18,057 nt of DNA from RGIG5952 sp045627605 (GCA_045627605.1 JAZQOA010000099.1:1-18057), one strand, 5' to 3'; positions 1-7,553 are shown, numbered from the stretch's first letter. Notes: generated from the letters alone by a model not told the origin. Made by a program: numbers and translations.

Positions 1-1
1 G

Positions 2-1984
2 GCGGCGGCGGACTTCGACGGAGACGGACTCCCCAACGGCGACGAATTTCTGCTCGGCACCGACCCATACGCGGCGGATTCCGATGGCGACGGGCCGGAC
101 GACAGATGGGAACTCGTCCACGGCTACCCGCCGGACGTCCCCGCGTCCTCGCCCCCGTCTGCGGATTCCGACGGCGACGGCGTGTCGGACGCCTGGGAGA
201 TCGCAATGGGGACGGATCCCGCCCTGGCCACGGCGACGTGGCCCTGCGCCGATGGCGACTGCGACGGCTTCACGGACGACTACGAAACCCGCTGGCTTGG
301 CGGCGACCCGGACAATCCCCTGGAGCCGCCCGCCACAAACAGGGAGGATGCCGCGCTCCTTGTCTGTGAAATCGAGTCAAACCTCCCGTGCGCGTTGCAA
401 ATCGCCACCACCAACACCCTTGTCGAAATCCCGTGGGTGCCGGGCGTCTCCCCCGCCGCCCAGCTTGTCTTCGTCCCCGTCGGCGAAAGGGCGGTGGTCA
501 GGCTTTCGCGCACGATGGAAACCATCGCCGCGCCGCTTCTTCGCGGTTCGGCTGGCGACGGCGGGGCCGGTTACTGGCAGGCGTCCCTCGCGCTGCGCGA
601 CGGCGACACATACGCCCCCCCGGCTGCGGACGGGACCTTCGGGCGAATGTGGGCCGAGCCCCTTGAAGGGACCTACACGGGATGGATTCCGCCCGACGCC
701 GACCATGGGTGCGAGTGGAACCTCGAATGCTGGCGGCTTTCCATCACGCCCACCGTGATCGACCTGTGCGGAATGATGGAGGCGTATGAACTTTCCGTTG
801 ACGAGACCTCGTTCTACCGGGGCGAAATCTACTGGATGGTGGAAGACGGCGACGTCATCGGCGTCGGCTCGCCCATCGTCGTGAACCCCTCGGCGTTCCC
901 CTCCGGCAGCTACACGGTCCATGCCACGACCTCCACCAATGGCTTCGGCGTTTCAACCTCGGCAACCTTGCACATCCGGCGGCTCTCCTTTGCGGAGGGC
1001 GACACAATCAATGTCGCGGCGACGGACGCCACCACGCATAAAATCGAGCTCGGGGCGGAGTCGTATTCGCCGGACGGCTACGAGGTCACAAGCACCCCGC
1101 CCGGCATCGACAGTCTGCATTTCGTCCCCGCCGATCTCGAACCGGGCGTAGCCTACAGGGTGCACGTCAGGAACGGCACCTGTGGCTCCTCTGATGTCAC
1201 CGTCAACAACATCACGCTGGTTTCGGAAACAGTCTCCGAATGGCCCGAAGATAGAAGCCGCACAGAACTCGGAGTGGGTGAAATTGTTGAAGTGACAGTT
1301 GAACCAGCTTCCATAATGGTGTCATCATGGGATATTTCAGGTCCAATATTCATGAAAGATGAAGATTCGCCATCTGTATTGATTGCTGTTGCAACGGATG
1401 AAGTCGGTGAAGCGCAAATAACCGCGATACTTCCAGATGATTTGCAAATCTCTAAAAAGTTTGTGGTGCTTGCGCCCGAATGGTATTGCAACGCTGAAGC
1501 ATGGGGTTTCGAACGTTCTTACCTCAATTGCCAAGCCATAGGAGCTGGGTGCAATATTACTGTTTATTTAGCACCAACGAATGTTTGCTTTGAAAATGTG
1601 TTCATTGAAGAACTTTTTGCTTCTGCTGAAAATGTCAGTGGTTGGTTTTTGCGTCCAGGAAATCATCCTGACCATGACATAAACCATGGTGCATATTCGC
1701 CAACGCGTATAGAAAGGCGCAATTATTTCAATGATGATATTGGTCTCCCTTTTGTTTATACTGATTGGCGAAGCGGCACCCTCGACTGGAACATTCCAGT
1801 TCGCTGGTGGATCGAAGGTGAAGATTCATCCGTAACGAATTTTCATCATTTAACTCGGCAAACTTGGAAGGAATCATTTCAAATTGACACCAACGGGACA
1901 ACGACAATCCGGAAATTCGGGACAGGAGTGACACGGACTGTTTTTAATTTTTCCACTGAAATTCATTTTGATGGAGGTGATTGA
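2..1984 (+). CDS. Secreted TSP3/calcium-repeat protein with Ig-like modules, 5' partial
   Basis: The reading frame is open from the window edge, so the N-terminus is missing and about 660 residues remain. The first ~110 residues carry four Asp-rich calcium loops (DFDGDGLPNGDE, DSDGDG, DSDGDGVSDAWE, DGDCDGFTDD), typical of thrombospondin type 3 or EF-hand-like repeats in exported proteins. The rest is beta-rich and looks like Ig-like modules. It ends in a tail with TTTIRKFGTG that I recall as similar to the C-termini of other PVC secreted proteins, which I could not verify. No enzyme motif was recognised; a surface or adhesive role is inferred. From about position 1240 the codons become AT-rich, unlike the GC-rich first half, which suggests the C-terminal third was exchanged. 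The stop overlaps the next start by one base (TGATG), implying translational coupling to the small exported protein downstream. Confidence 0.8.
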   Translation, partial: AAADFDGDGLPNGDEFLLGTDPYAADSDGDGPDDRWELVHGYPPDVPASSPPSADSDGDGVSDAWEIAMGTDPALATATWPCADGDCDGFTDDYETRWLGGDPDNPLEPPATNREDAALLVCEIESNLPCALQIATTNTLVEIPWVPGVSPAAQLVFVPVGERAVVRLSRTMETIAAPLLRGSAGDGGAGYWQASLALRDGDTYAPPAADGTFGRMWAEPLEGTYTGWIPPDADHGCEWNLECWRLSITPTVIDLCGMMEAYELSVDETSFYRGEIYWMVEDGDVIGVGSPIVVNPSAFPSGSYTVHATTSTNGFGVSTSATLHIRRLSFAEGDTINVAATDATTHKIELGAESYSPDGYEVTSTPPGIDSLHFVPADLEPGVAYRVHVRNGTCGSSDVTVNNITLVSETVSEWPEDRSRTELGVGEIVEVTVEPASIMVSSWDISGPIFMKDEDSPSVLIAVATDEVGEAQITAILPDDLQISKKFVVLAPEWYCNAEAWGFERSYLNCQAIGAGCNITVYLAPTNVCFENVFIEELFASAENVSGWFLRPGNHPDHDINHGAYSPTRIERRNYFNDDIGLPFVYTDWRSGTLDWNIPVRWWIEGEDSSVTNFHHLTRQTWKESFQIDTNGTTTIRKFGTGVTRTVFNFSTEIHFDGGD

Positions 1985-2613
1985 TGAATGTCAAATTAAA
2001 GATTACAGTATTCTTGATGTGTGCATGCGCTTTTTTGAATGCATATTCAGAGTCCCAGATCGCACAAAATGTGGACTGGGCATCCGCGCCGTCCGTGGTG
2101 GCGTATTTGGATGCGCTGGTTGAAGAGCGGGGGAAAGTTCAAAATGTGGTGTCAGAAGACCTCGCGAAAATTGAGGTTTCCGCGAATGTGCTATGGGAGG
2201 AAAGTCTGAATTTTGAATTGCGAACAAATGATTTTGACCATGTTGTCCAGTACTTGAATCATCGGGAAAAAACAGTGACGGTAATCACCAGAATGAGAGG
2301 GTTTGAATTTAATTTTCGCGCATATACAGCTGCGACAAACGTCATGATGCGCCTTCACCCAATTGTTGCGTTAGGTCGTGGAACTCCTGCGGCAAGGAAA
2401 AAAGAGACGATTGCAGTAGTTCCGATTTTTCCAGAAGACACAAGTGAAATTGTCGCTTCAAAGCAGGCATGGAATACAAGCCTTTCAAATGAGCATCATC
2501 GGCTTTCCGCAGCGTATGAAGAAGATCAAAAATATAGGAACTTTTATGAAACGGTATGCAATTTTCACCATAAAATAGGCTTTCTTGTCCGCCACAGATT
2601 TGGTAAGTTTTGA
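1984..2613 (+). CDS. Small exported protein of unknown function, paralogue 1
   Basis: This gene encodes 209 residues. ATG at 1984 is chosen over TTG at 1981 because a strong Shine-Dalgarno (GGAGGTGA, 1973-1980) lies just upstream and the ATG overlaps the previous stop. The N-terminus (MNVKLKITVFLMCACAF) is a Sec-type signal peptide with cleavage probably near residues 20-25. The mature part begins with VDWASAPSVVAYLDALVEE and is mostly helical and charged, ending in a FLVRH motif. The 2771 gene is a clear paralogue sharing the start of the mature region, the TYTA/AYTA segment, the KYR.F motif and the VRH ending. The gene is AT-rich like the 3' third of the upstream gene, except for a GC-rich block of about 65 bp nearly identical to the paralogue. 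Function is unknown. Coupling suggests it works with the upstream calcium-repeat protein, perhaps as a partner or protective protein. Confidence 0.75.
   Translation: MNVKLKITVFLMCACAFLNAYSESQIAQNVDWASAPSVVAYLDALVEERGKVQNVVSEDLAKIEVSANVLWEESLNFELRTNDFDHVVQYLNHREKTVTVITRMRGFEFNFRAYTAATNVMMRLHPIVALGRGTPAARKKETIAVVPIFPEDTSEIVASKQAWNTSLSNEHHRLSAAYEEDQKYRNFYETVCNFHHKIGFLVRHRFGKF
2071..2120 (+). repeat. 50-bp direct repeat, copy 1 (copy 2 at 2858-2907)
   Basis: By eye this block is identical base for base to 2858-2907. It encodes the start of the mature region of both small exported proteins (VDWASAPSVVAYLDAL), and similarity continues with single mismatches for roughly 14 more bases. Elsewhere the two genes differ heavily at the DNA level, so the perfect block looks like recent gene conversion or recombination. 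Confidence 0.85.
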
Positions 2614-2669
2614 AATGTTCTTGCCTCAAGCAACCTCAACGAGGATAAAGGAGGGCCGCATCAGTCAAT

Positions 2670-2774
2670 ATGCAAGTTCACTACACAACGACCATTCGCA
2701 AATTCGGCACGGGGATTGTCCGTGACTTGGACAATCTCAGCACGCCCCTGCCTTTCAACGGAGAGTGGGAATGA
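2670..2774 (+). pseudogene. Orphan C-terminal tail fragment of a TSP3-type secreted protein
   Basis: A 34-codon frame reads MQVHYTTTIRKFGTGIVRD, continues with DLDNLSTPLPFNGEWE and stops at TGA. It matches the last ~35 residues of the protein ending at 1984: TTTIRKFGTG is identical, and R, N.ST and F.G also align. The frame is closed upstream by TAA at 2646, so only the tail survives. A purine-rich GGAGGG at 2650-2655 lies 14 bases before the ATG at 2670, too far for a strong ribosome site. The fragment overlaps the next gene by ATGA, much as the intact gene overlaps its small partner by TGATG. I read it as the remnant of a duplicated tail-plus-small-gene unit. It could still be translated as a short peptide. 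The remaining bases 2614-2669 show nothing I recognise. Confidence 0.65.
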
Positions 2775-3391
2775 AAAAGAAAAGGCATCTTGCACCCTTT
2801 GCCCTGGCGCTTGCCGTTGGCATGGCGGCAAGCCCCACCGCCGCTTTGACCAACGGCGTGGACTGGGCATCCGCGCCGTCCGTGGTGGCGTATTTGGATG
2901 CGCTGGTCGAAGAGCGGGGCAAGGCGATGAATGTGCGCCCAGAGGACTTGACGAACATCGTCGTCTCTGCCGACGCCCTTTGGGCGGAATGTCTTGATTT
3001 TGAGCTGAACACAAACGGCTGGCTTGAGGCCGCTCGGTTTTTAAAGAAACGAGACAACACAACAATTGTCATTGCGAATCTACCAACTTTTCATCGCGAT
3101 TGGGCGACATATACGGCAACAACAAACGCCCTCGAAAAACTCAAGCCCTTAGTTTACCTGGATGTAGGTCGGGCACCTCCTCAGGCCCGTGCCCCGTTTC
3201 TTATTGCGGCAATCAAGCCTGAAGATTCAGAAGAGCTGAAAGCATGGAAAAGAATGGTTGCCGAGGAGGGTACAAACAAGTATCTCAGGATGAAGGCGAA
3301 CTACGAAAACCATTTGAAATATCGCCAATTCCATGATGCCCTTTGGGAATTTTACAATGGATTGGATTTTATGGTGCGACACTCTTTTTGA
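2771..3391 (+). CDS. Small exported protein of unknown function, paralogue 2
   Basis: ATG at 2771 gives 206 residues; GTG at 2765 is also possible. The start overlaps the stop of the tail fragment (ATGA). The signal peptide has a Lys/Arg-rich n-region followed by PFALALAVGMAAS, with cleavage probably near residues 22-26. The mature part starts VDWASAPSVVAYLDALVEE and is paralogous over its whole length to the 1984 product, sharing the TYTATTNAL segment, PEDSEE compared with PEDTSE, the KYRQF motif and VRHSF at the end. It is predominantly helical, and no known domain was recognised. The DNA encoding its signal peptide is identical over 28 bases to that of the third gene (3428), while its mature-domain DNA matches the first gene, so this looks like a chimera. 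Function is unknown. Confidence 0.78.
   Translation: MKKKRHLAPFALALAVGMAASPTAALTNGVDWASAPSVVAYLDALVEERGKAMNVRPEDLTNIVVSADALWAECLDFELNTNGWLEAARFLKKRDNTTIVIANLPTFHRDWATYTATTNALEKLKPLVYLDVGRAPPQARAPFLIAAIKPEDSEELKAWKRMVAEEGTNKYLRMKANYENHLKYRQFHDALWEFYNGLDFMVRHSF
2801..2828 (+). repeat. 28-bp signal-peptide direct repeat, copy 1 (copy 2 at 3464-3491)
   Basis: The block encodes the hydrophobic core ALALAVGMA of the signal peptide and is identical by eye to 3464-3491 in the next gene. The mature proteins encoded downstream of the two copies are unrelated. Confidence 0.85.
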
Positions 3392-3427
3392 CGCTCTCTT
3401 GCACGAATTGAAACATCAGGATTAACC

Positions 3428-4099
3428 ATGAAACGAAGCACGTTTCCATTGAGAGTTCCCATTGCCCTGGCGCTTGCCGTTGGCATGGCGGGGACTGGTC
3501 TTGCCGCCAGCATCGTGGTGGCGGGGGCTGGAGGAGAGGCACGCGCCTGGACGACAAACTCGCTGGTGGCGAATGTCGATGTCGCGGACGGCATCTTGAT
3601 CTCGCGGTCACGAGCCGACTCCCAACTTGCAGCCCGGCCTTTTTCAAGCGACTGGACAGATGTCGAGGCAGGGACGCTCTTCTGCGCCCTGACCGTCGCC
3701 GTGGCTCCGGGAGGTTCGGCCTCGGTGCTTTTTGGCGATACCGCCGATCCCGCGCTTTCAGTCGATTGCGATGCAGACTGGCGCGTGGCCTCCGCCGGAA
3801 TGTTTTTGCCGCCTTTGGTTTCCGGGGGGATGGCTACGCAGACAAATCGGCTTGAATTTCTCCTCCGCGTCGACGAGGCACACGGCCAGGGTGCCCTTGC
3901 CTGGGCGAGGGCTTCCCGAAACGGAGACGCCTGGATTAACCGCACGGACATTGCCCCGGCCAACCTCAACTGGCGCTTGCCGCTTCACCTGCCGGGAAAT
4001 TGGCGTTCAGTGACCGTGAGGCTGGCGGGGGCGGGGGCCGAATTGCTGGAGCTGCGCCTCAAGTACAGGCCCGACGCCTCCGTGCTGCAAGTCCGCTAA
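3428..4099 (+). CDS. Exported beta-rich protein of unknown function
   Basis: This gene encodes 223 residues from the ATG at 3428, with an AGGA-like site about 7 bases upstream. The N-terminus is a clear Sec signal peptide (MKRSTFPLRVPIALALAVGMAG), with cleavage likely after LAA near residue 27. The mature part is rich in predicted beta strands and small residues and ends LELRLKYRPDASVLQVR; a single jelly-roll or Ig-like domain would fit, but I recognise no family. It is GC-rich, unlike the 1984 gene, and unrelated to the two preceding small proteins apart from the shared signal-peptide sequence. A 36-bp gap separates it from the upstream gene, so co-transcription is likely. It converges on the fucosidase gene with 20 bp between the stops and no visible terminator there. 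Confidence 0.7.
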   Translation: MKRSTFPLRVPIALALAVGMAGTGLAASIVVAGAGGEARAWTTNSLVANVDVADGILISRSRADSQLAARPFSSDWTDVEAGTLFCALTVAVAPGGSASVLFGDTADPALSVDCDADWRVASAGMFLPPLVSGGMATQTNRLEFLLRVDEAHGQGALAWARASRNGDAWINRTDIAPANLNWRLPLHLPGNWRSVTVRLAGAGAELLELRLKYRPDASVLQVR

Positions 4100-4119
4100 C
4101 TTTGGAACAGACGCCAAGC

Positions 4120-5469
4120 CTATTCCGAAACGATCCGGAAGGCGTCGGCGTATTCGTCGCGGACAAACCCCTCGGGATAGGACACGACCGCAACGTTCCC
4201 GTCGCAACGCGCCGCCCCCGACGTGATTTCAATCGGCATTTCAATGCCCGTCGCAAGATGGACGACCTTACGGACGTTCCCCAGCGCCGGATGAAGCGGC
4301 AGGGCGACGGCGCACTTGCCTATGTCTTTCTCCGTATGCAGGAGGATGCCGTATTTCCGCATCCCGTCCTTGCTGCGGGTGAAGGCCCACGATCCCTGGC
4401 GGTAGGGCTCCTGGACGCGGGTCTCGTAGATTGCCTCGCCGTTTTTGGCGAGCCAGGCACCGATCGCGCGCATGCGCTCGACGGCGGGGCGCGGCAGACG
4501 CCCGTCGGGCATCGGGCCGATATTGAGCGCGAGGTTGCCGCCCTTGGTGACGACATCCACGAGCATGTGAATCAGCGTCGCCACGCTCTTGTAGGCGTCG
4601 TCGTAGTGGTAGCCCCACGAGGCGGACATCGTCATGCAGCTTTCCCACGGCACGGAGAGCGGCTCCTCGGGGATGTACTGCTCCGGCGTGATGTAGTCCT
4701 CGCAATCTGTACACTGCCAGCGGTCAACCACAAGCAGGCCGGGCGTTGTCTTGCGCGCCTCGGCAATCACATCGTGGAGATTGAGCGACTTCGGTCCCTC
4801 GCCGAAAATCCAGCAGCCATCGAGCCAGAGCCCGTCCAGCGGGCCATAATTCCGCACCAGTTCAAGGAGCTGGTTGCGCGTGAAGTCCTGGAATCGCTTC
4901 CAGCGCGGCAGGTCCTTCTCGATGTCGAAGGAGGGATTCCGTGACGTTTGAATGCCGATGCCGGCATTGTCCCAGTAGTCGGGATGGTGCCAGTCGGCCT
5001 TCGAGTAGTAGGCGGAGATGCCCAAGCCCTTGCGACGGCAGGCGTCGAAAAGCGCCCTGACAATATCGGCGTTGGGATTCGACGAGAAGGGACACTCCGG
5101 CGACGTCGTCTTGTAGTCCGAGAACTTGCTGTCATAGAGGCAGAAGCCGTCGTGGTGCTTGGTCGTGAAGACAACGTACTTGAAGCCGCAGTCCGCAATT
5201 GTGCGCGCCCAGTCGTCCGGACGGAAACGAACCGGGTTGAAGCTGCGGTTCAACGCATAGTAGGCCTCCTTGAAGCCCGGCAGGGCGTCGCGTTCGATCT
5301 CGGCGCGCGCCCAGGGGGCGTCGGCGTCTGAAAGCGGCCACGATTCAAGAATCCCCATCTGCGAGTAAAGTCCGAAATGCATCATCAGCCCGAGCTTGCG
5401 GTCGCGGAAGGTCTCAAGCGACTTCAGGACTTCGGGTGATTCCGGCGGGATGTATCCTTCCCCTAACAT
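4120..5469 (-). CDS. Alpha-L-fucosidase, glycoside hydrolase family 29, cytoplasmic
   Basis: This gene encodes 449 residues, a normal length for a GH29 catalytic domain without accessory modules. Family signatures: the N-terminal LGLMMHFGLYS strand (27-36), the KHHDGF substrate-binding motif (104-109), FNPVRFRPDDW (77-87), and LDGLWLDGCW (211-220), where D217 aligns with the GH29 catalytic nucleophile. WESC followed by SWGYHYDD (275-291) and GGNLALNIGPMPDGR (310-324) are also typical. The acid/base is less certain; E263 or E268-269 are candidates. There is no signal peptide, so the enzyme should hydrolyse imported fucosyl oligosaccharides in the cytoplasm. It lies 29 bp after the acetyltransferase on the same strand, with an AGGGGA site before the ATG, so the two form an operon divergent from a sugar-type oxidoreductase. 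Fucose release suggests use of host mucin glycans or algal and plant sugars. Confidence 0.92.
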   Translation of the reverse strand: MLGEGYIPPESPEVLKSLETFRDRKLGLMMHFGLYSQMGILESWPLSDADAPWARAEIERDALPGFKEAYYALNRSFNPVRFRPDDWARTIADCGFKYVVFTTKHHDGFCLYDSKFSDYKTTSPECPFSSNPNADIVRALFDACRRKGLGISAYYSKADWHHPDYWDNAGIGIQTSRNPSFDIEKDLPRWKRFQDFTRNQLLELVRNYGPLDGLWLDGCWIFGEGPKSLNLHDVIAEARKTTPGLLVVDRWQCTDCEDYITPEQYIPEEPLSVPWESCMTMSASWGYHYDDAYKSVATLIHMLVDVVTKGGNLALNIGPMPDGRLPRPAVERMRAIGAWLAKNGEAIYETRVQEPYRQGSWAFTRSKDGMRKYGILLHTEKDIGKCAVALPLHPALGNVRKVVHLATGIEMPIEITSGAARCDGNVAVVSYPEGFVRDEYADAFRIVSE

Positions 5470-5498
5470 AAGATTCCCCTTGCGTTAACGAAAATGGC

Positions 5499-6506
5499 CT
5501 AAACGTGGAAGATGCCCGGAATGGCGAACGGAAGGCAGGCGCTGGAGCCGGGATCCGGTCCGAAGAGCGCCTGGACAAGTTCGCAGGGCGAAAGATCGTC
5601 CGCCGGCATCTTGAAATCCTGCGGCAGCAGCGGGCGGGCCGCGTCGAGAAGCCCGTCCTTGTCCAACACGGCGAGCATACGCCCGGACGGGGCGAGATAG
5701 GTGCAGAGCGAACGCAGCGCCTTGCAGGCCTGGGCGTCGATCCATGTTTCCATTTTGTTGACGGTTCCCAGCGCCTCGCCAACAGCGCGGAGAATTTCAA
5801 GCCGCCCCTGGAGCGAACCACACCATTCCTCAATGCGCTTGTTGGCCATGTCGACAACGGCCCAGGCGTCGGGTTCCGCGCCTCCGGACGGCGTCGACGA
5901 CCAAATCTCGAACTTGAAGCCGAGCCGCCCCATCTGCATGCGGAAGGTGTCCGGCGGCTCGATGACGGAGTTGACGGTCTTGTCGCGGAGCGCGAACATG
6001 GCGTCGGTGATTGCATCTTCGGCAAGGGCGTCGACATGGGTGATGACGCGCGACAGGACAACGCCCCGCAGCGAATGCGCATCGCAATGGAAATCGTAGG
6101 AGAGGGAACCGATGTCGAAGCCGAAGCGGGAATAGCGGTCGCGGCGGCCGCCCAGCCAGCCCAGGACGCATCCCTCGCGACGGCAGCGGTCAAGCTCGTG
6201 GATGAGCAGCGCCGTCATGTAGCCCTTGCCCGTCGAGGCCTTGGCCGTGGCCACCTGCCCCACGCCAACGGTCTTGATCCGGCAGCCGCCGACCTGCATC
6301 AGCATCGGGTAGGTGCCGACGCACGCGGCGATGCGGCCCCCCTCGCGGATGACGGCGTGGCGGCCCATCACCTCGTCGTCGGCAAGAAAAAGATCGGGGT
6401 AGATTTTGTCAAAGGGGGCGTGGTTAGGGTTGTTGCCCTTGAAAACGGAGAGCAGGAAATCGATGAGTTCCTGCCGGTCGCTGGCGCGTGCTAATTCGAT
6501 GTTCAT
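5499..6506 (-). CDS. GNAT-family N-acetyltransferase (Eis-like architecture)
   Basis: This gene encodes 335 residues. Residues 1-150 form a GNAT fold: the RASDRQEL helix start, VGVGQVATAKASTGKGYMTAL (80-100) holding the acetyl-CoA pyrophosphate loop, and GRRDRYSRFGFD (120-131), the common YxxFGF end of the domain. The second half (about 150-335) resembles the extra C-terminal part of two-domain Eis/COG4552-type acetyltransferases. The substrate cannot be read from sequence; an amino sugar, amine or small metabolite is possible. The start codon lies exactly 6 bases after a consensus extended -10 box with no room for a Shine-Dalgarno, so the mRNA may be leaderless. It is followed at 29 bp by the GH29 fucosidase and is probably co-transcribed with it. 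Confidence 0.82.
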   Translation of the reverse strand: MNIELARASDRQELIDFLLSVFKGNNPNHAPFDKIYPDLFLADDEVMGRHAVIREGGRIAACVGTYPMLMQVGGCRIKTVGVGQVATAKASTGKGYMTALLIHELDRCRREGCVLGWLGGRRDRYSRFGFDIGSLSYDFHCDAHSLRGVVLSRVITHVDALAEDAITDAMFALRDKTVNSVIEPPDTFRMQMGRLGFKFEIWSSTPSGGAEPDAWAVVDMANKRIEEWCGSLQGRLEILRAVGEALGTVNKMETWIDAQACKALRSLCTYLAPSGRMLAVLDKDGLLDAARPLLPQDFKMPADDLSPCELVQALFGPDPGSSACLPFAIPGIFHV

Positions 6507-6528
6507 GCATAAATTATACCATTTATGC
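6507..6528. promoter_or_regulatory. Perfect 7-bp inverted repeat between divergent genes (candidate operator)
   Basis: GCATAAA (6507-6513) and TTTATGC (6522-6528) are exact inverted repeats separated by 8 bases. The dyad covers the -10 box of the minus-strand promoter and the TG of the plus-strand extended -10, so a dimeric regulator bound here could control both transcripts. Which regulator is unknown, and none is encoded in the window nearby. Confidence 0.5.
6513..6521 (-). promoter_or_regulatory. Extended -10 promoter for acetyltransferase/fucosidase operon
   Basis: On the minus strand the sequence reads TGGTATAAT, a perfect extended -10 (TGn plus TATAAT). It is followed by 6 bases (TTATGC) and the acetyltransferase ATG at 6506. 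No -35 match is seen at 17 bp, as is common for extended -10 promoters. Usual -10 to start-site spacing puts transcription initiation at the A of the ATG. Confidence 0.65.
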
Positions 6529-6534
6529 TACAAT
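6526..6534 (+). promoter_or_regulatory. Extended -10 promoter for Gfo/Idh/MocA gene
   Basis: TGCTACAAT on the plus strand is an extended -10 with 5 of 6 matches to TATAAT. Predicted initiation near 6541 would leave a leader of about 17 bases containing AAAGGA (6542-6547), a reasonable ribosome site before the ATG at 6558. Confidence 0.5.
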
Positions 6535-6557
6535 ATTGCCGAAAGGAACGGCGACTT

Positions 6558-7535
6558 ATGGACAAAAACGGCAAACTCAACTTCGCGATTCTCGGCGCCG
6601 GGCACATCGCGGGCAAAATGGCGCGGACGCTCGACTTCCTGCGCGACGAGGCCAACCCCTACGCCATCGCGGCGCGCGATTTCGACCGTGCGGAACGCCT
6701 CCGCGCCGAATGCAACTTCAAGGTCGCCTACGGCTCCTACGCCGACATGCTCGCCGACCCCGCCGTGGACGTCGTCTATGTGGCGACGCCAAACGCCCTG
6801 CACTTCGGACATTGCCGCATGTGCCTCGCCGCCGGGAAGCACGTCGTCTGCGAAAAGCCCTTCACCACGACGGCGGCCGATGCCGCCGCCCTTTTCGCCC
6901 TGGCGCGTGAGAAGCGTCTTTTCATGCTTGAGGCCGTCTGGACGCGCTTCCAGCCCGCCGTCAACATCATCCGCGACATCATCGCCTCGGGCGAGATCGG
7001 CGCCCCCCGCTTCCTCCAGGCCTCCTTCGGCCTCGCCATCAGCCACAAGGAGCGCATGGCGTCGCCGGCGCTGGGCGGCGGGGCGCTCTTCGACCTCGGC
7101 CTCTACCCGCTCAATTACGCGGGAATGTACTTCGGCCTGGACTTTGAACGCGCCACCTCCTGCGCGACGCTCACCCCCGGCGGCGTCGACGACCATTCGG
7201 TCGTGGCGCTCAAATACCGCGACGGACGCCTCGCCACGCTGACAACCTCGATGACCGCCGCCATGGGCACTTCGGGGCGCATCGCCGGCACACTCGGCTA
7301 CATCGACACCCCGCAGCTGACCCGTTGCGAGACGATCTCGGTCTGCAAGATTCCCTCCGGCGAGACGCGCACGATCCCCTGCCCCTTTGATTTCAACGGC
7401 TACGAATACGAAATCCGCGCCACGACGAAGGCCATTGCCGAAGGCCGCCTCGAATGCGCCGAAATGCCGTGGTCGGAAACCCTCGCGCTCACCGGGCTCA
7501 TGGAAAATCTCCGCCGCGAATGGGGCGTGAAATAG
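6558..7535 (+). CDS. Gfo/Idh/MocA-family oxidoreductase, dihydrodiol-dehydrogenase-like
   Basis: This gene encodes 325 residues from the ATG at 6558, preferred over an in-frame ATG at 6525 that lies upstream of the predicted promoter. The N-terminal Rossmann domain has GAGHIAGKM (13-21) for NAD(P) binding and CEKPF (98-102), whose lysine is the conserved catalytic and cofactor residue of the family. EAVWTRFQP and the GGGALFDLGLYPLNY segment resemble the dimeric dihydrodiol dehydrogenase branch. The reaction is probably NAD(P)-dependent oxidation or reduction of a sugar or cyclitol carbonyl in the cytoplasm; the exact substrate cannot be assigned. Its divergence from the fucosidase operon across a shared regulatory spacer suggests a role in processing the released sugar. 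It converges on the large putative effector gene with 18 bp between them. Confidence 0.88.
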   Translation: MDKNGKLNFAILGAGHIAGKMARTLDFLRDEANPYAIAARDFDRAERLRAECNFKVAYGSYADMLADPAVDVVYVATPNALHFGHCRMCLAAGKHVVCEKPFTTTAADAAALFALAREKRLFMLEAVWTRFQPAVNIIRDIIASGEIGAPRFLQASFGLAISHKERMASPALGGGALFDLGLYPLNYAGMYFGLDFERATSCATLTPGGVDDHSVVALKYRDGRLATLTTSMTAAMGTSGRIAGTLGYIDTPQLTRCETISVCKIPSGETRTIPCPFDFNGYEYEIRATTKAIAEGRLECAEMPWSETLALTGLMENLRREWGVK

Positions 7536-7553
7536 GCGGCGGACAGGGTCGGC

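Noticed and set aside
2..110. Dockerin domain (cellulosome) from the DxDxDG loops
   Set aside because: Four loops in succession with WE and G.DP spacing fit TSP3-type repeats rather than the paired loops of a dockerin, and no cohesin is seen.
4000..4944. Plus-strand open frame opposite the fucosidase (314 codons)
   Set aside because: It starts inside the 3428 gene, has no domain, and overlaps conserved GH29 motifs read on the other strand.
5505..6494. Plus-strand open frame opposite the acetyltransferase (329 codons)
   Set aside because: It is an antisense shadow of nearly the same extent as a well-supported GNAT gene, with no recognisable motif.
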